Source of the DNA: Hemibagrus wyckioides
Taxonomy: Eukaryota > Chordata > Actinopteri > Siluriformes > Bagridae
NCBI RefSeq assembly: GCF_019097595.1
Contig: NC_080732.1
Location: forward strand, 1,367,354-1,431,353
Direction: 5' to 3'
DNA: 64,000 nt
Shown: positions 1 to 19,168 of the stretch, piece after piece
Position numbering within the stretch: the first letter of the stretch is position 1
Layout of the letters: each line of letters opens with the position of its first letter
The notes under the pieces: generated by a model
Told to the model about the DNA's origin: nothing
Seen by the model: the letters and a program-made list of their open reading frames with translations, nothing else
Databases searched by the model: none
Program-made: the position numbers and the translations under genes

Positions 1-4055
<4,055 letters not shown>

Positions 4056-4293
4056 TTGTCTCCTTTGCTCCTGGCGATGCTGATGAGCTTCTCAATGCCA
4101 CCGGCGTCTCGCAGGGCTTTGGTGTTCTCCATGTTCTTGGTGATGACCTCGTGCAGGGCGCAGCAGATGGCCGTCACCGTGTCGTCCGACATGGTTTTGC
4201 TTGCTGTGCTGTTGTTGGTGCTGCTGCTGCTGCTGCCGCTAGCGTTACTGCTCCCAGGAAGGCGGTGCACCAGATCCCTCATCGCGTACTTCC
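4056..4293 (-). CDS. ctnnd2: ctnnd2 window exon 8: ARM repeats 8-9 region with Ser-rich insert
   Basis: 238 nt: two bases completing Gly, 78 codons, two bases of the next Lys. The product begins [13 protein letters not shown], then a Ser/Asn-rich loop ([19 protein letters not shown]), then [20 protein letters not shown] and [15 protein letters not shown], ending SKGD. The loop is encoded by a near-perfect AGC run and is about nine residues longer than the human loop I remember (GNNSNN before TASK). The acceptor is CCTCGTAG and the donor is GTGAGT. The ARM repeats on both sides are intact. Confidence 0.95.
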
Positions 4294-5730
4294 CTACGAG
4301 GTTAGAGAAGAGACAGAGGAGGAGACATGTCAGGAGTTCTGCTGAGTTCTAGTGAGATCTACTGAGTTCTACTGAGATTTACTGAGTTCTCTCACTGGAC
4401 ACACAGAAATGTCTAAGCAAACTGTAGTACTGAGACCCGGTGAAGTTTGTGCAGCCTCAGGACTAAATTACAATATATAAAATACAACACAAGAACGTGT
4501 GTATAGTGTATGTATAACACAAGAGTATGTGTTTAACATAAGAGTGTGCGTATAGTGTGTGTAAAACACAAGAGTGTATATGTAGAACCTTGAAATCTTT
4601 CAAGGTTCTAAGTAGAATAGAAATTTCCTGTCAGAAGCCAGAACTATCCAAAGAACCTTCATTTCACCTCCACCAGAAACTCACTGTCTCCTCAGTAAAA
4701 CTGGTGAGAAGCAGACAGGAGAACCCACACTGTGTTATTATTGGTTCTTCTGTTGTTTACCTTCACAAACTTCAGCACAAAGCGGATAAATCTGAGGAAC
4801 GTTATGCTCGGCTTCACGGCCCTCTGACTCGAGTTCAATCAAATGACTCGTGAAGTTTAAGAGGAGGAACGGAGAAGAAGTTGACATTAAACCAGCAGAA
4901 CGGAAGAAGATTTGTGTGTGTGTGTGTGAAGATTATATACTAAAAACTCAGAATGGTCACTACTCTCCTAAAGGTTCTTTGGTTGTTCCTCTGGTTTAGG
5001 CTACGCTTATTATCCAATAAACCCCTTAAAGAACCTTGTTCCTCTGGGGAGATGAGATCATCCTCATTGGATTTTGACCCAAAAACAACAAAATAAACAC
5101 AGTTTTAAACTTTGAACACTTTAAATGAATTGTTTACACACTGCACATGTTAGATATGAGCTCAAGAGTTAACAACTGTTAACAAGAACAAGGTTAATAA
5201 TGTGAAAGTCCTGAAGAAATAAAAAACAAAAAAAATGTGTCAATGTTCTTTGACCTCTGAAACTCTTCTTCGCTGGACTCTTCTCACTGTACCCCAGGAT
5301 TTGGCTAATAAAATTAACCTCTGAAGCTTAAATTCTTGCTCCTAATTCCAAATTGAGAAAGGCAGGCATTGTTTTTCTCAGGACTTTGTGAAGCGTGAGT
5401 CCTTTTTCCAAATGGCCTCGATTTCTCATAAGCGAGCTCGGAGTTAATTGGTGTGGCCTTATCTTGTTCTCACAGGCAATATGCTCTTTTTTGCCTGAAA
5501 GAACAATCTGTAGTTTCCTCATCCAGCAGGACAGAGATATCTCACCACTGAGGAAGCCTGAGGAAGAAATAAACCTGCATCTTTAACTGCTGATCTGCAG
5601 AAACGTCCAGGCGTCGTTTCATCCTGTAACTGAAGTTCAAGTGTGGCTGGTTAGAGCCAAGAAACATCTGATGACTGATTTACTACAGAGTGTGTTATTG
5701 CTAAATAACTAACAACAATCCTTATACAAA

Positions 5731-6935
5731 AGATGGATGGATGGAATGGTTTAAATTCATTAAAAAAGATGGATGGAAGCATTAAACAGATGGATGGCTG
5801 GGGGAATGAATGGATAAATGGAATGGATTAAATTCATTAAAATGAGTGGATGGATGGATGGATGGATGGATGGATGGATGGAAGCATTAAAAGGATGAAT
5901 GAATTGATGGCTAGATGGATGGATGGATGGAAACATTAAAAGGATGGACAGATGGATGGAAGCATTAAAAGGATGGATGGATGGATGGATGGATGGATGG
6001 ATGGATGGATGGATGGATGGATAGATGGATGGATGGATGGATAGATGGATGGATAGATGGATGGATGGATGGATGGAAGCATTAAAAGGATCAATAGATG
6101 GATGGATGGATGGATGGACAAATGGATGGATGGATGGATGGATGGATGGATGGAAGCATTAAAAGGATGGATGGATGGATGGATGGATGGATAGATGGAT
6201 GGATAGATGGATGGATGGATGGATGGATGGAAGCATTAAAAGGATGAATGAATTGATGGCTAGATGGATGGATGGATGGAAACATTAAAAGGATGGACAG
6301 ATGGATGGAAGCATTAAAAGGATGGATGGATGGATGGATGGATGGATGGATGGATGGATGGATAGATGGATGGATGGATGGATGGATGGATAGATGGATG
6401 GATAGATGGATGGATGGATGGATGGACAAATGGATGGATGGATGGATGGATGGATGGATGGAAGCATTAAAAGGATGGATGGATGGATGGATGGATGGAT
6501 GGATGGATGGATGGATGGACAAATGGATGGATGGATGGATGGATGGACGGACAGATGGATGGATGGATGGATGGATGGATGGACGGATGGTTGGATGAAT
6601 GGAATGGGTGGCTTAAATTCATTACAACAGATGGATGGATAGATGGATATATAGATGGAAGCATTAAAAGGATGAGTGTGCGGATGGGATGGATAGTTCA
6701 AATCCATTAAATAGATCGATTGATGAATGAATGGATGTATGGGTAGATGGGATGGGCTAGATAGATGGATGGATAGATGGAATTTGTAAATGGCTCAATT
6801 AATTGTATTGAACAGAGAGGATTGGATGGATTAGATAAAAGCACTGTATGGATAAAAGGATGGATGGGATGGATGATCTGAATTCAGTAAAATGGATGGA
6901 TGATTCAGGAGATGGCTAAATGAGATGAATGGCTG
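5731..6935 (+). repeat. TGGA tetranucleotide array 1 with higher-order repeats
   Basis: The core is (TGGA)n broken by spacers such as AAGCATTAAAAGGATGG. A block beginning AAGCATTAAAAGGATGAATG at 5882 recurs at 6231, an offset of 349 bp, with the same internal variants (GAATTGATGGCTAG, GAAACATTAAAAGGATGGAC). This shows tandem duplication of a whole sub-array. Long open frames on both strands (repeats of PSIH or MDGW) arise because the 12-bp period lacks stops; they are not genes. Confidence 0.95.
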
Positions 6936-6949
6936 TTGAGGAAGCGAAT

Positions 6950-7140
6950 GTTTATAGCTGCTATAAGTGACAACAGGAAGTAGTGTTTTGTGGATGTTCC
7001 ACATCATTAAATGTTACTATAAACAGATAAAAATGTGTGAGACAGTTTTTATTATAGGGACAATTGTTAGCATTCACACTGCTGAGGTATAAGAGGAATA
7101 AAACGCTTCACAACGATTATTTTCCTGTAACAGCACACAT
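6950..7140 (+). repeat. Dispersed palindromic repeat, copy 1 (MITE-like)
   Basis: The copy contains GTTTATAGCTGCTATAA, a CAGGAAGTAG segment, ATTAAATGTTACTATAAACA and then GAATAAAACGCTTC with ATTATTTTCCTGTAACAGCA. The same order of motifs recurs in reverse at 7866-8010 and in part at 40985-41235, and the GAATAAAAC/ATTATTTTCC part recurs near 26048-26170 and 26905-26935. A short non-autonomous DNA element is the likeliest source. The termini are not resolved. Confidence 0.55.
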
Positions 7141-7291
7141 CAGCACAGCTTTTTGTCTCTCAATCCTTATTCAAAAATGACTCATGAAGGATTCAGGATT
7201 CACAGAGGAGTCAATTACCATTCATGTTCAAGTAACCCAAAACATTCTGGACACAGATTTCAAGGAGAATGTAAGGGTTAAATATAGAAGA

Positions 7292-7357
7292 CACATTGAG
7301 GATAAAGTGTGAAAAGTGTTCTGGACAAGAAGTGGAGGGTCTCTCTCTCTCTCTCTC
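7292..7357 (+). repeat. Dispersed repeat ending in (CT)n, copy 1
   Basis: CATTGAGGATAAAGTGTGAA through TGTTCTGGACAAGAAGTGGA to GGGTCTCTCTCT is nearly identical, in reverse, to 17571-17634. The pair lies 10 kb apart in opposite orientation. The element type is unknown. Confidence 0.7.
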
Positions 7358-7865
7358 CGTGGGCCAGTGCCCGAGGCTACCCTGACTGATTGTTCGATCG
7401 AGGTGTTGTTCGTGACACTTTGGCCAACCTTGACTTTGTGGAGTGGATCATCTCTGTGCTCTCAGAGAGACGAGGGCTCGGTGCTAATCAGAGTCGAGTG
7501 CTAACTCTCCATCCTATAAAAGGCCGTTCTAGCACAAAATAGGCAATCAGGCTACGCATGCGTGGGTCATCATCGACAAGAGTGCAAAGAGCTCCAGAAA
7601 TACACTCACCCCCATGACACTTCCACAGAGCGCAGGAGTGTGAGAGGAAGAAGCGGTGAGATGTCAGTGTTATATTTGCTGCTTGCTCGCTCAGTAAGGG
7701 CTTTTAATCCAATTTAACGCCGTGTCTCTGCGTGTTCTGGGACGACAAAAATCCCAGAAAAAAACAACAGGTTTCTGGTTCTGTATATAATGTGTGGAAA
7801 GTTTGATGTGTACATTAAGCGAGAAATAAAAGACTCCATGTGTGACAGGTGGAACAACACGTCCT

Positions 7866-8010
7866 GAAGTGTTTTATTCCTCATACACAACACAACAATT
7901 CACTTTTTATCCATTTATGGTTACATTTAACATTATGGAACGTCCAGAAAACAAGTTAGCTCCTGTTCTGACGTTATAGCAGCTATAAATGTCAAGACAA
8001 AATGAAATAT
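7866..8010 (-). repeat. Dispersed palindromic repeat, copy 2
   Basis: The reverse complement reads TTTATAGCTGCTATAACGTC, then CAGGAGCTAACTTG, GACGTTCCATAATGTTAAAT and ACCATAAATGGATAAA, aligning with 6950-7060. GTGTTTTATTCCTC near 7870 corresponds to the GAATAAAAC edge of copy 1. Confidence 0.55.
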
Positions 8011-8239
8011 AGCTTATCACTTTATCAATAAATAAATAACTGAGGGAACGTTATTCTGTTAAAAGCTTAAACATGCCAAATTTCATTTAGTTAACTGTCT
8101 AACAAACCCACCAGAGGCAACAAGCAGTAACATGACTGTTTATTTTCACACTTGGGGTAAAATGTGTGAAAGACATGTGAATCCGGTGTTAGAGTTTCAT
8201 AACCCCAGGTAAAAATCAGTGCTACAGTTACCTTTCTGA

Positions 8240-8350
8240 CATTTGGCAGACACCCTTATCCAGAGCAACTTACAACTGAGCAATTGAGGGTTAAGGGCCT
8301 TGCTCAGGGGCCCAGCAGTGGCAGATTAACCACTAAGCTACCACATCCCC
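8240..8350 (-). mobile_element. tRNA-derived SINE, internally deleted copy
   Basis: Read on the minus strand it starts TGGTAGCTTAGTGGTTAA (RNA polymerase III A-box-like head). It passes through GCCCCTGAGCAAGGCCCTTA and ends TGGATAAGGGTGTCTGCCAA. Compared with the copies at 21240 and 44713 it lacks the B-box region. The family is common in fish genomes; the family name is not assigned here. Confidence 0.7.
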
Positions 8351-8895
8351 CCTAGCACTGTGCTATCCCCTGCTTCTACATTACATGTTTGAAACGCTCC
8401 TCTACCCGGGGTTAAAGGCGGGGTTTACCATGCGTTACCCCAGGTTTAAACGCAGTGTGAAAAGCCCTCGGATGTGAGCGAGTCTGATGCCACTGTCCTG
8501 GTGTGAAACAGGGGGAAGTGAAAGACGAGGTGGATTTCACTTCAGGAAATCTCTTCCATTACCACCTTTGATGTCTGTCGCACAGGATGAAAAGAATATG
8601 CTCGATAAGCCGACGTTGAGAAAATTCACCTTTTGAAGCTTTAATTAAACACAAGCCACCTGATGCAGGATATGAAAGAAAAAATGCCGAGCGGCAGACG
8701 GAGGGAAAGATGGGCAGACTGATAATGAGCCGAAAAATATTGCTTTAATAAGGCTAGGTTTAGGTTTAGGCACGCTGCTGATAAAGTGACATTTCCATAA
8801 ATGTCATCATCAGAACACGCTCCAGACATCCATCTGCTGGAAACTAGATACCTGTGACAAAAAAACCTGTCTGATGGATGTGTATGTGTATCAGT

Positions 8896-10234
8896 GGATT
8901 AGATTAGACAGATTAGATTGGATCAATTGAATGAATGAATGGAAAGAAGCAAAGGGTGCATTTAAAGGATGAATGGAATGAATTGATCAAATAGATGGAT
9001 GGATGGATAGATGGAAGGAAGGAAGGATGGATGGATGGATGGATGGATGGATAACTCAGTGAATTGGATTAGACACATTTGATTGGATGAATTAGATTAA
9101 TACATAGGATGGATGGATGGATGGACAGATAGATGGATGGATGGATTAATGAGATGAATTACTAGGAGAATGGATGGATTATTGAGATGGATGTTTAGGA
9201 GGAAGGATGGATAGATGGATACAAGTATGAATGGATTAATGAGATGCATGGCTAGGAAAACGCATGCATGTATGGATAGATGGATTAAAATGTTGGATGA
9301 CTAGGAGGCTGTATAGAGGTGATGGGTGGATGAACGAATGGATCGGTGGAAAGATAGATGGATGGGTGGATGGATAGATTAATGAGATAAATGAATAGAA
9401 GGATGAATTGATGGAATGGATGAATAAACAGATAGATGCATAGATACATGGATAGATGGATTAATGAAATCAATGAATAGGAGGGTGAAAAGATGGATGG
9501 GTGGATGAATTTGAATAATATATAGGATGGATGGATGAATGTATGGGATGGATGGCTGAAATTCATTAAATGTATGTATGGATGAATGAATAAATAGATG
9601 GATGGACAGAAGGAAGGATGGGTGGATGGATGGATTAAAGAGATGAATGAATAGGAGAATGAATAAATGGATGGATGGACGGATGGATGAATAGATGGAT
9701 AAATAGATAGATGAATGGATTAATGACATGAATGAATAGAAGAATGGATGGATGGATGGATGAATGAATGAATAGATGGGTGGATGGATGGATGGCTGAA
9801 TAGATAGATAGATGAATGGATTAATGACGAATGAATAAGAGAATGGATGGATGGATGGATGAATGAATAGATGGATGGAAGGACAGATGGGTGGATGGAT
9901 GGATTAAAGAGATGAATGAATAGGAGGATGAAGGATCAATGGATGGATGGATGAATGAATAGATGGGTGGATGGATGGATGAATGAATGAATAGATGGAT
10001 GGAAGTCCTTAGATGGGTGGATGGATGGATTAAAGAGATGAATGAATAGGAGGATGAATGGATGAATGGATGGATGGATGGATGGATGGATGATAGATGG
10101 ATAAATGGATGGATGGATGGATGGATGGATGATAGATGGATGAATAGATGGATGAATGGATTAATGACATGAATGAATAGGAGAATGGATGGATGGATGG
10201 ATGGATGGATGATAGATGGATAAATGGATGGATG
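8896..10234 (+). repeat. TGGA tetranucleotide array 2, degenerate
   Basis: The block is GATG/TGGA-rich with many GAATGAAT and AGATAGAT interruptions. Longer units recur, for example TTAAAGAGATGAATGAATAG at about 9635, 9903 and 10031, and TTAATGACATGAATGAATAG at about 9720 and 10160. It is older or more diverged than array 1. Its long open frames are repeat artefacts. Confidence 0.93.
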
Positions 10235-11089
10235 AGTTGCACTGACACACATGATTAGTAATTTCTATCTTAAGATCTCTTCCTGTATCTGCGGTTAATC
10301 CTCTGGAAGGAATTTCTCATCTGTCTGGATAAAGCCAGAACATTTTTCTCTTAACTGGCAGCCAGATCCGACTGGTCTGTTCATCGAGAACAGGATTACA
10401 CTTTCAAATCCCTTCCCTATCCGCTCAAATGCAGGCCATTTTGCGACAAGCATCCCAAATCCCAGTGCTAACCGAAACACAAACTTCAAACATTCCTGTC
10501 AGACGCAGGCAGCTTTTCCACCGAGGCTCCAGAGAAGCGTACATTCCTCCGCATGGTCACTCTCCTCACACACACTGACACCCCGAGCGATCGCAAGAAA
10601 CACCTGAACTACTTGCTGAAAAGTTTTGAGAGTTTTTTTGTATTTGGAGCGTGTGGGTGTTTTTGAAATGCCTGAACTGAAGTGGAGGAGTTTTATTCCA
10701 GAGTTTTATCCCCTGTAGCTCGCTCACAGGCCTGCTTCCATTTACTTTCCTACTTAAAACAGCGTCAAGCAAAACTCTGGGATTAAAGAGACGAGTTGGA
10801 AGACAAACTATTTAGGAATTTGCATGTTTAAGGAACAAACATGACCTGAACAAATGCATGCACTCCGTCTTCTTAATTTATCAGCCTTGATTTGTAAGAA
10901 GAAGCGAACAACTTCATTTACTGTATAAGTTTAACAACTTACTTTTGTAAAGTTTGCAATATAATAAAGAAGCTAATGAAAAACAGTGACTCCAGTGTAC
11001 CTGAGTAACCTGAGCCTGAATACTGAGAACTTTACCACCATGTGTAATGTTCAGTTACGATAATATATAATATATTTGTACAAATAAAT

Positions 11090-11612
11090 TAGATTGGACC
11101 TATTAGATTGGATCACTTTGGTAAATGAATTAGAAGGATCGATAGGTGGCTGTTTGGGATGAAATGACTGAATTGATCAAACAAATAGATAGATACATGG
11201 ATGGACAGACAGATGGATGGATGGATGGATGGATGTATAGATTGATGTATGGACAGATGTATGTATGGATGGATGGATGGATGAATGGAGGATAGATGGA
11301 TGGATGGATGTATAGATTGATGTATGGACAGATGTATGTATGTATGTATGTATGGATGGATGAATGGAGGATAGATGGATGGATGGATGGCTGGATGGAT
11401 GGATAGACAAATGGTCGGACAGCTGGACAGACATGTATGGATGGATGGATGGATGGATAGATTGATGTATAGACAAATGTATGGATGGGCGATTGGATGA
11501 ATGGATAGATGGATGAATGGACGGACAGATGGATGGACGGATGTACGTATGGATAGATTGATGTTTAGACAAACGGATGGATGGGTGATTGGATGAATGA
11601 ATAGATGGAAGG

Positions 11613-11648
<36 letters not shown>

Positions 11649-11825
11649 ATAGATTGATGTATGGACTGATGAATGGACGGACAGATGGACAGACAGACGA
11701 ATGGATGGATGGATGCATATATTGATGTATGGACAGATGGATGGATGGATAGATTGAGGTATGGACACATGGATGGACGGATTGATGGATGAATGGATAG
11801 ATGGAAGGATGGATGGATGGATGGG
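11090..11825 (+). repeat. TGGA tetranucleotide array 3
   Basis: The tract is TGGA-rich with a longer unit containing ATAGATTGATGTATGGACAG, seen at 11236, 11311 and 11647, with diverged copies at 11457, 11550 and 11750. The two minus-strand open frames of 201 and 218 codons are low-complexity repeat translations. Confidence 0.93.
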
Positions 11826-14360
11826 AAGTACATCTGAGTTAATATTTACTTCAGTGTGTCAGTGTATCAGTGTATCAGTGCTCATCATGGCGGCTGTATT
11901 ACACTCTGTAAGCTCCACCTATTGATAAAAAGAGCCAATCAGCTTGCTGGAACAGCAGAGAAACAGCATGGAGAAGCCAATCAGCAATAAAATAAAAATA
12001 AAATAAAATGTTTTTTTCCCTTTTGAGCGCTATTCTAGTCAAATTTTAATATCCATTAGAACAGATCCAAGATGGCTGTAATGACTTCTGTAAAAAACTC
12101 CACTGCTCCATGGTGCTGAGATCTGAGACACACATCTCCATCCTGAAGTCACCTTGTCCTTGATGGAAGTGACTCTGATCTGAGCTTGATTTCTCTCACT
12201 CTCACTCCATCTCTGCCCTTTGTTCTCCTCCATTTTCCACTTCAGTGAATTTCCCCTTCCCACTGCTCTCTCTCTCTCTCTCCGACCACAAGGAGAGTTA
12301 GAGGCTGTGTTTTCACAGAAAGCCCAAATTAACATCACTCTGGAGCACTTCTCTCGTCTCCTCTTCTTACTGCTGCTTTAAAAGCTGATGAGCTGATGCC
12401 ATCATCTGCAAACGCTGAGCAAGCGAGAGAGAGAGAGAGAGAGAGAAAGCAGCAGAGAAGAAAAATACAAAGCTATCGACAGTGCAGCGGGAATTGTTTT
12501 AATCTCCTTTAAAAAATATATTTAGCCCATTTTTGTTTAATTGAATAGTCGGTTTGAACAGACAGAAAGACGGACAAATGGACGGATTAATTCTTCTCAT
12601 CACTCAGCCTTTTAGCAGACAGCAAATCAATAAAAAAGCTGCAGGTCGTGTTCTACTCCATATCTACACACGGTGTCAAAAGCATAAAGCCTGGAACTCT
12701 CGCTCATCAAAGCAGCTTTTCATCCACAGCTTCGCTCTGAACCATCTAATGACTTCTTTTATTTCTCACGCACTTCTCACACAGAGCGAGAAGTTCAAGT
12801 GGACATAAAAAATGTCTAGTCGCTCTGGATATGTTGATACCGAACCTCAGTCATGTGATCCTTATCAGGATCTGAGTTAGCGCTTTACTCGTGGTTGTGC
12901 CGCCTCCTCACAGCGGAGACGAGTGGATTCCCGGCGCTGAAGCTTTATCCCATGTCTACATCCAGGTGGTGATTATTAGTCAAATGATTCGGGAAGTAAA
13001 GCTCTCCGAGCTCAAACGCTCACAGTCATCACCCAGAGGACCCTGGGAAAACCGCCGGGCTGTAACGGGAGTGCAGTCGCCATGGAGACGCCAGGGGCCC
13101 ACCAGTACATTACAGACGAATCGATAGTGTGTTAGCGATGTTACCAGGAGAATTTCAGACTTGAATCTTTACAGAAACAGAATTATGGAGAAAGTAGAAC
13201 AATAGATATTGTGCAGCAGTGAAGAAAATCGTAGATACAGCGCTTTTGACCTCTGTCTGGACAAACTAATTATGCTCTCTGATGAATGAGGCTGCTCTGG
13301 TCAATAAATCTGGATTAAAGCTGCATTAGGTAAGATTTGTCTTTTTTTTTTGTCCCAAAATGATGTTCAGTTGATGAATGATGCCCATGAAGCTCCACCC
13401 CCAGGATCTACCACAGCCCATAGAGTAGATTTCCAACACAGTGACTGACAGGAAGTGAAACCAAACACAAATCAGTGACTTAAATACCCTTTTGCTTAAG
13501 CCACATTGTTTATTTTTTATCATGTTCTACATCTTCTAAGTTATTAGAACAAGCATGGGATAAAAAACGGATTATTAAACCTTTAAGGCATTTTTATCTC
13601 AGGTGATGAACGGGATCCAAACTGTGAGAAAGTGTAAGGTTATTGTTTAAATTAGATTTATTTCACCTTTTTATTCAAACTTTTTATCCTTTTGTTCTCT
13701 TTCACTACCTTTTTCTGACCATCACTAATAATCCACTGATCAACTGATGCTACACACGTGTCTAATATTAGCAGGTGAAATAGACCTTGGAACTCAGAAG
13801 CTTCTCTGTTTCCTGTGACAGGAAGTGAATGCGTGGCGAGAAAATTCGAGTGTGATGTAGGAAAAATGGGTGGGGTTTTAAGGGACTGGGTTTTATCTTT
13901 TGAGTGTTTAAACCAACTACACAAACTTCAGTCCTTACAGATAACTTCAGGCTGTTGCTCGTGTGCAGAAGTAGTAAATGTGCAGAATAAACCTTCACAA
14001 AAGTCCTGAAATTGGTCATAAATCTAGGTGTCATGTGTAATAATACAAACCCAAGCTCTGCAATAAAGTGCTACTTTAATATGTTGTAGTCTAATTAGCA
14101 TAAATATCTATATAAAAAGAAAAAAGACTGAATCCTTTTCCCAGCAGTGCTGAGTGGCTGACGCAGATAGCTGCACGAGCTTCTCCTCGGTTAATCAGAC
14201 TGATCTCAGATCAGAGTAAAAGAACAAAACGAACTCATTTGTGTGATCACAGAGTTCAAAAGCAGCTTGTAATTGGATTCAGTTAAACAGAAAGGACAAT
14301 TGTATTTTCACACCTGATGACTATGTTTAATTAGCCTGCTAACAACATGACAAACGACTA

Positions 14361-16620
<2,260 letters not shown>

Positions 16621-17550
16621 GACTCACACGCTCTCTGGTACTGACAGGCCCGGAGACCACAACTTATTTCTTGACTCCACTTCCCTTACTTTTGAGGGGA
16701 CACCCCCTTCTCCTTCTTCACTGGAGGCCAACCTTCTTCATCCAACCTCTATTTCTTAACAATTAAGGGAGCTACACCTTCTTTCCTTCCTTACTGGGAA
16801 GGATGTGCACAGAGGCCACGCCTCCAATGCATCGGTCATGCCCCTACTGTAGCATAGTACAAAGGATCACTGCCTTTAAGAGATATGTTTAAATTCCACA
16901 GACATGTCCGGGGGATTATTTTGGATTTGAAGCGATTCATCTTAAAGAGTGAGTGACAAATCTGACAAAGGATCATGTTACATCATCGTGCCATGACATC
17001 TGAAAAAAAAGAGTCAAGAAAATGCATTGTTAGCGCTTAAACAGGCATGCTAGCTTGGACGTGTTCAGCAGAGCAGATGCAGTAATACTGTGTCTCAGTT
17101 AACGTCTGTCTGTCAGACACTTCACACCGAGGATGAGGAGGGGGAGATGAAGAGATGCCAGCACACAACAGGAAGCCTGTACGCTTCATGCTGAGCTTCT
17201 CAAACACTAATATGCCTAACAAATCTGTGTACTGGAGCTGTCTAACACTCCATACTCTCACCTCAACACCCAAACCACACCTACCCCAACCTGACACACA
17301 ACATCACACATCAGATCAGAAATAAACGGACGTGTCGGCAGGAGCCGAGGGCAGGAGAGGTAATTGTTTAAAAAAAAAAAAAAGTCTGAGGCTAAGGGAG
17401 TGACCTAGTTTCTGGAACAGTGACTCACAAAACACCAGCATGAGAAAAAACTCCTTCCTTCTCCTTTCATCATTAATGAGAGCACGTTCTCTCCATCATC
17501 CTGCTCCCAGGATCAAGTCTGTCGCTTAATCGCTAGAGGGAAGAAGAACA

Positions 17551-17552
17551 CC

Positions 17553-17595
<43 letters not shown>

Positions 17596-17634
17596 CTCCA
17601 CTTCTTGTCCAGAACACTTTTCAGACTTTATCCC
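17551..17634 (-). repeat. Dispersed repeat ending in (CT)n, copy 2, with (GA)n tract
   Basis: The plus strand shows a GA run, then GACCCTCCACTTCTTGTCC and AGAACACTTTTCAGACTTTA. It is the reverse complement of the 7292-7357 copy with only about three differences over about 60 bp outside the microsatellite. Confidence 0.7.
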
Positions 17635-17874
17635 CAATGTGAGAGAGTAAGGGGGGGGCACTGCCTGTTTAAACTCATTACTTGAATAATGAATAATAAT
17701 GTCAGCATGATGATTTTAATAAAATCTATTTTCAGTCAAAAAAAAAGGGTCAGAAATCAATAAGAACCGTGAGAATATTATGTGTAATATATTAAAAAAT
17801 AAATAAAGAAAGAAAAGCCTTATATAGAAATAATAAGATTATGTCTGCGCAATAAATCTATATTGTGGGTGTCT

Positions 17875-17878
17875 TTTT

Positions 17879-17921
<43 letters not shown>

Positions 17922-17957
17922 TTAATTAATTAATTAATTAATTAATTAATTAATTAT
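17875..17957 (+). repeat. (TTTA)n-(TTAA)n compound microsatellite
   Basis: About a dozen TTTA units pass directly into about nine TTAA units, a two-motif tract likely formed by a point change followed by slippage. Confidence 0.95.
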
Positions 17958-18188
17958 CTTTCTTAATTTCATTTTATTTTATCAGGTGGTTCCAGGACAC
18001 AAACTTTCTTGATTCTTCATTATTATTATTTTTTTCACCAGACATTTTAAAAACAGCTAACAGCTCAGTGCTGGACTTTGGATGGACACTTGTGGTGTAA
18101 ATAATAATTTGTACCTCTAACCTCTAAGCCGACACATGTTAATGTAGCTTAAACAGGATAAAAAATATTGAGCTGCACATTTTATTCT

Positions 18189-18191
<3 letters not shown>

Positions 18192-18224
<33 letters not shown>

Positions 18225-18231
18225 TCTCTCT
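18192..18231 (+). repeat. (CT)n microsatellite
   Basis: A nearly pure CT run with one CC interruption. It is isolated in the intron. Confidence 0.95.
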
Positions 18232-19127
18232 GAAATCGAATATTTAAGCAAAAAAATATTTCTAGAATATTATATTTTTACGTTCTTCTCTGATGCTTAA
18301 CACACTCGATAGCAAGCAGTCTGCGCCATTTTCCCAAATTCCCACCTCAGGTTTTCTTTAGCCAGCGTCTAGACTTCATCCACAAAACTCTGAGGATGTA
18401 TTAGCGAAGACGACGAAATGATGGTGTTGTAATGAGAGGATGGATTAGGAGTTGAGAGAAGGTGTAATTACCTGACTGTGTGTCTGACTGACACCTTTAC
18501 TGGCTCCATGCTGTAATTACAGTAACGCCGACTAATTGGCAGGTGTTTATTGGAAAAGAAAGAAAGCAAGTTTTGCTGACAAACACGGAGGCCGGCGGCT
18601 CGGCGAGCGACACGGATCGTGTCATTACGCTCGTCTACGTGCTACAGGATCGCTTGATGAAGCATTCCCGAGCGTTCAGATTAGCGTTCACACTGAGGGC
18701 TTCTATTTTACTCCACGCTGGATATTCCGTAAAGAAACGCCTCCATATAATTTAGTACTTTTCAATTCAATTTTATCTGTGAACAGAACGATAAAAAAAA
18801 AAACAGACTTTGAGTCTTTAAGTCATGAAATTTAATGATTAGCCTAAGTGAAATGTTAATATTTCGATCTGTTCAGTGTCCCTGTTCAGTATCAGTAAAG
18901 GAAACAGACGTGTAACACGTGTACAACACGACATCACATGTCCAGGGAGTCACAAGCTCTCACGTTGGAAAACTGCTTTTAAAGTCTAAATATACAATAG
19001 TCTATCTGACCTTTCTGATTATAAAGAAACTGTCCAAAATCTACAGTGTGAAAGTTCCTCATATTCGGTGTTGGGCTCACGTTCTTCTCAGCAGTAAATG
19101 TTTCCGCATGTTGTATGAGGTCGATTT

Positions 19128-19168
19128 TTTGTCACATATACATTACTGCGCAGTGAAATTCTTTTAAA
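19128..19168 (-). mobile_element. SINE 3' tail fragment
   Basis: The plus strand GTCACATATACATTACTGCG followed by CAGTGAAATTCTTTT is the reverse complement of the 3' tail seen in the SINE at 21838-22092 (AATTTCACTGTGCAGTAATG). Only the tail is recognisable. Confidence 0.65.

Noticed and set aside
5936..6710. Long open frames rich in PSIH or MDGW on both strands
   Set aside because: They translate the TGGA tetranucleotide array, whose 12-bp phase lacks stop codons. No splice or start context.
9285..11833. Further PSIHPSIH frames up to 218 codons
   Set aside because: Same tetranucleotide artefact in arrays 2 and 3.
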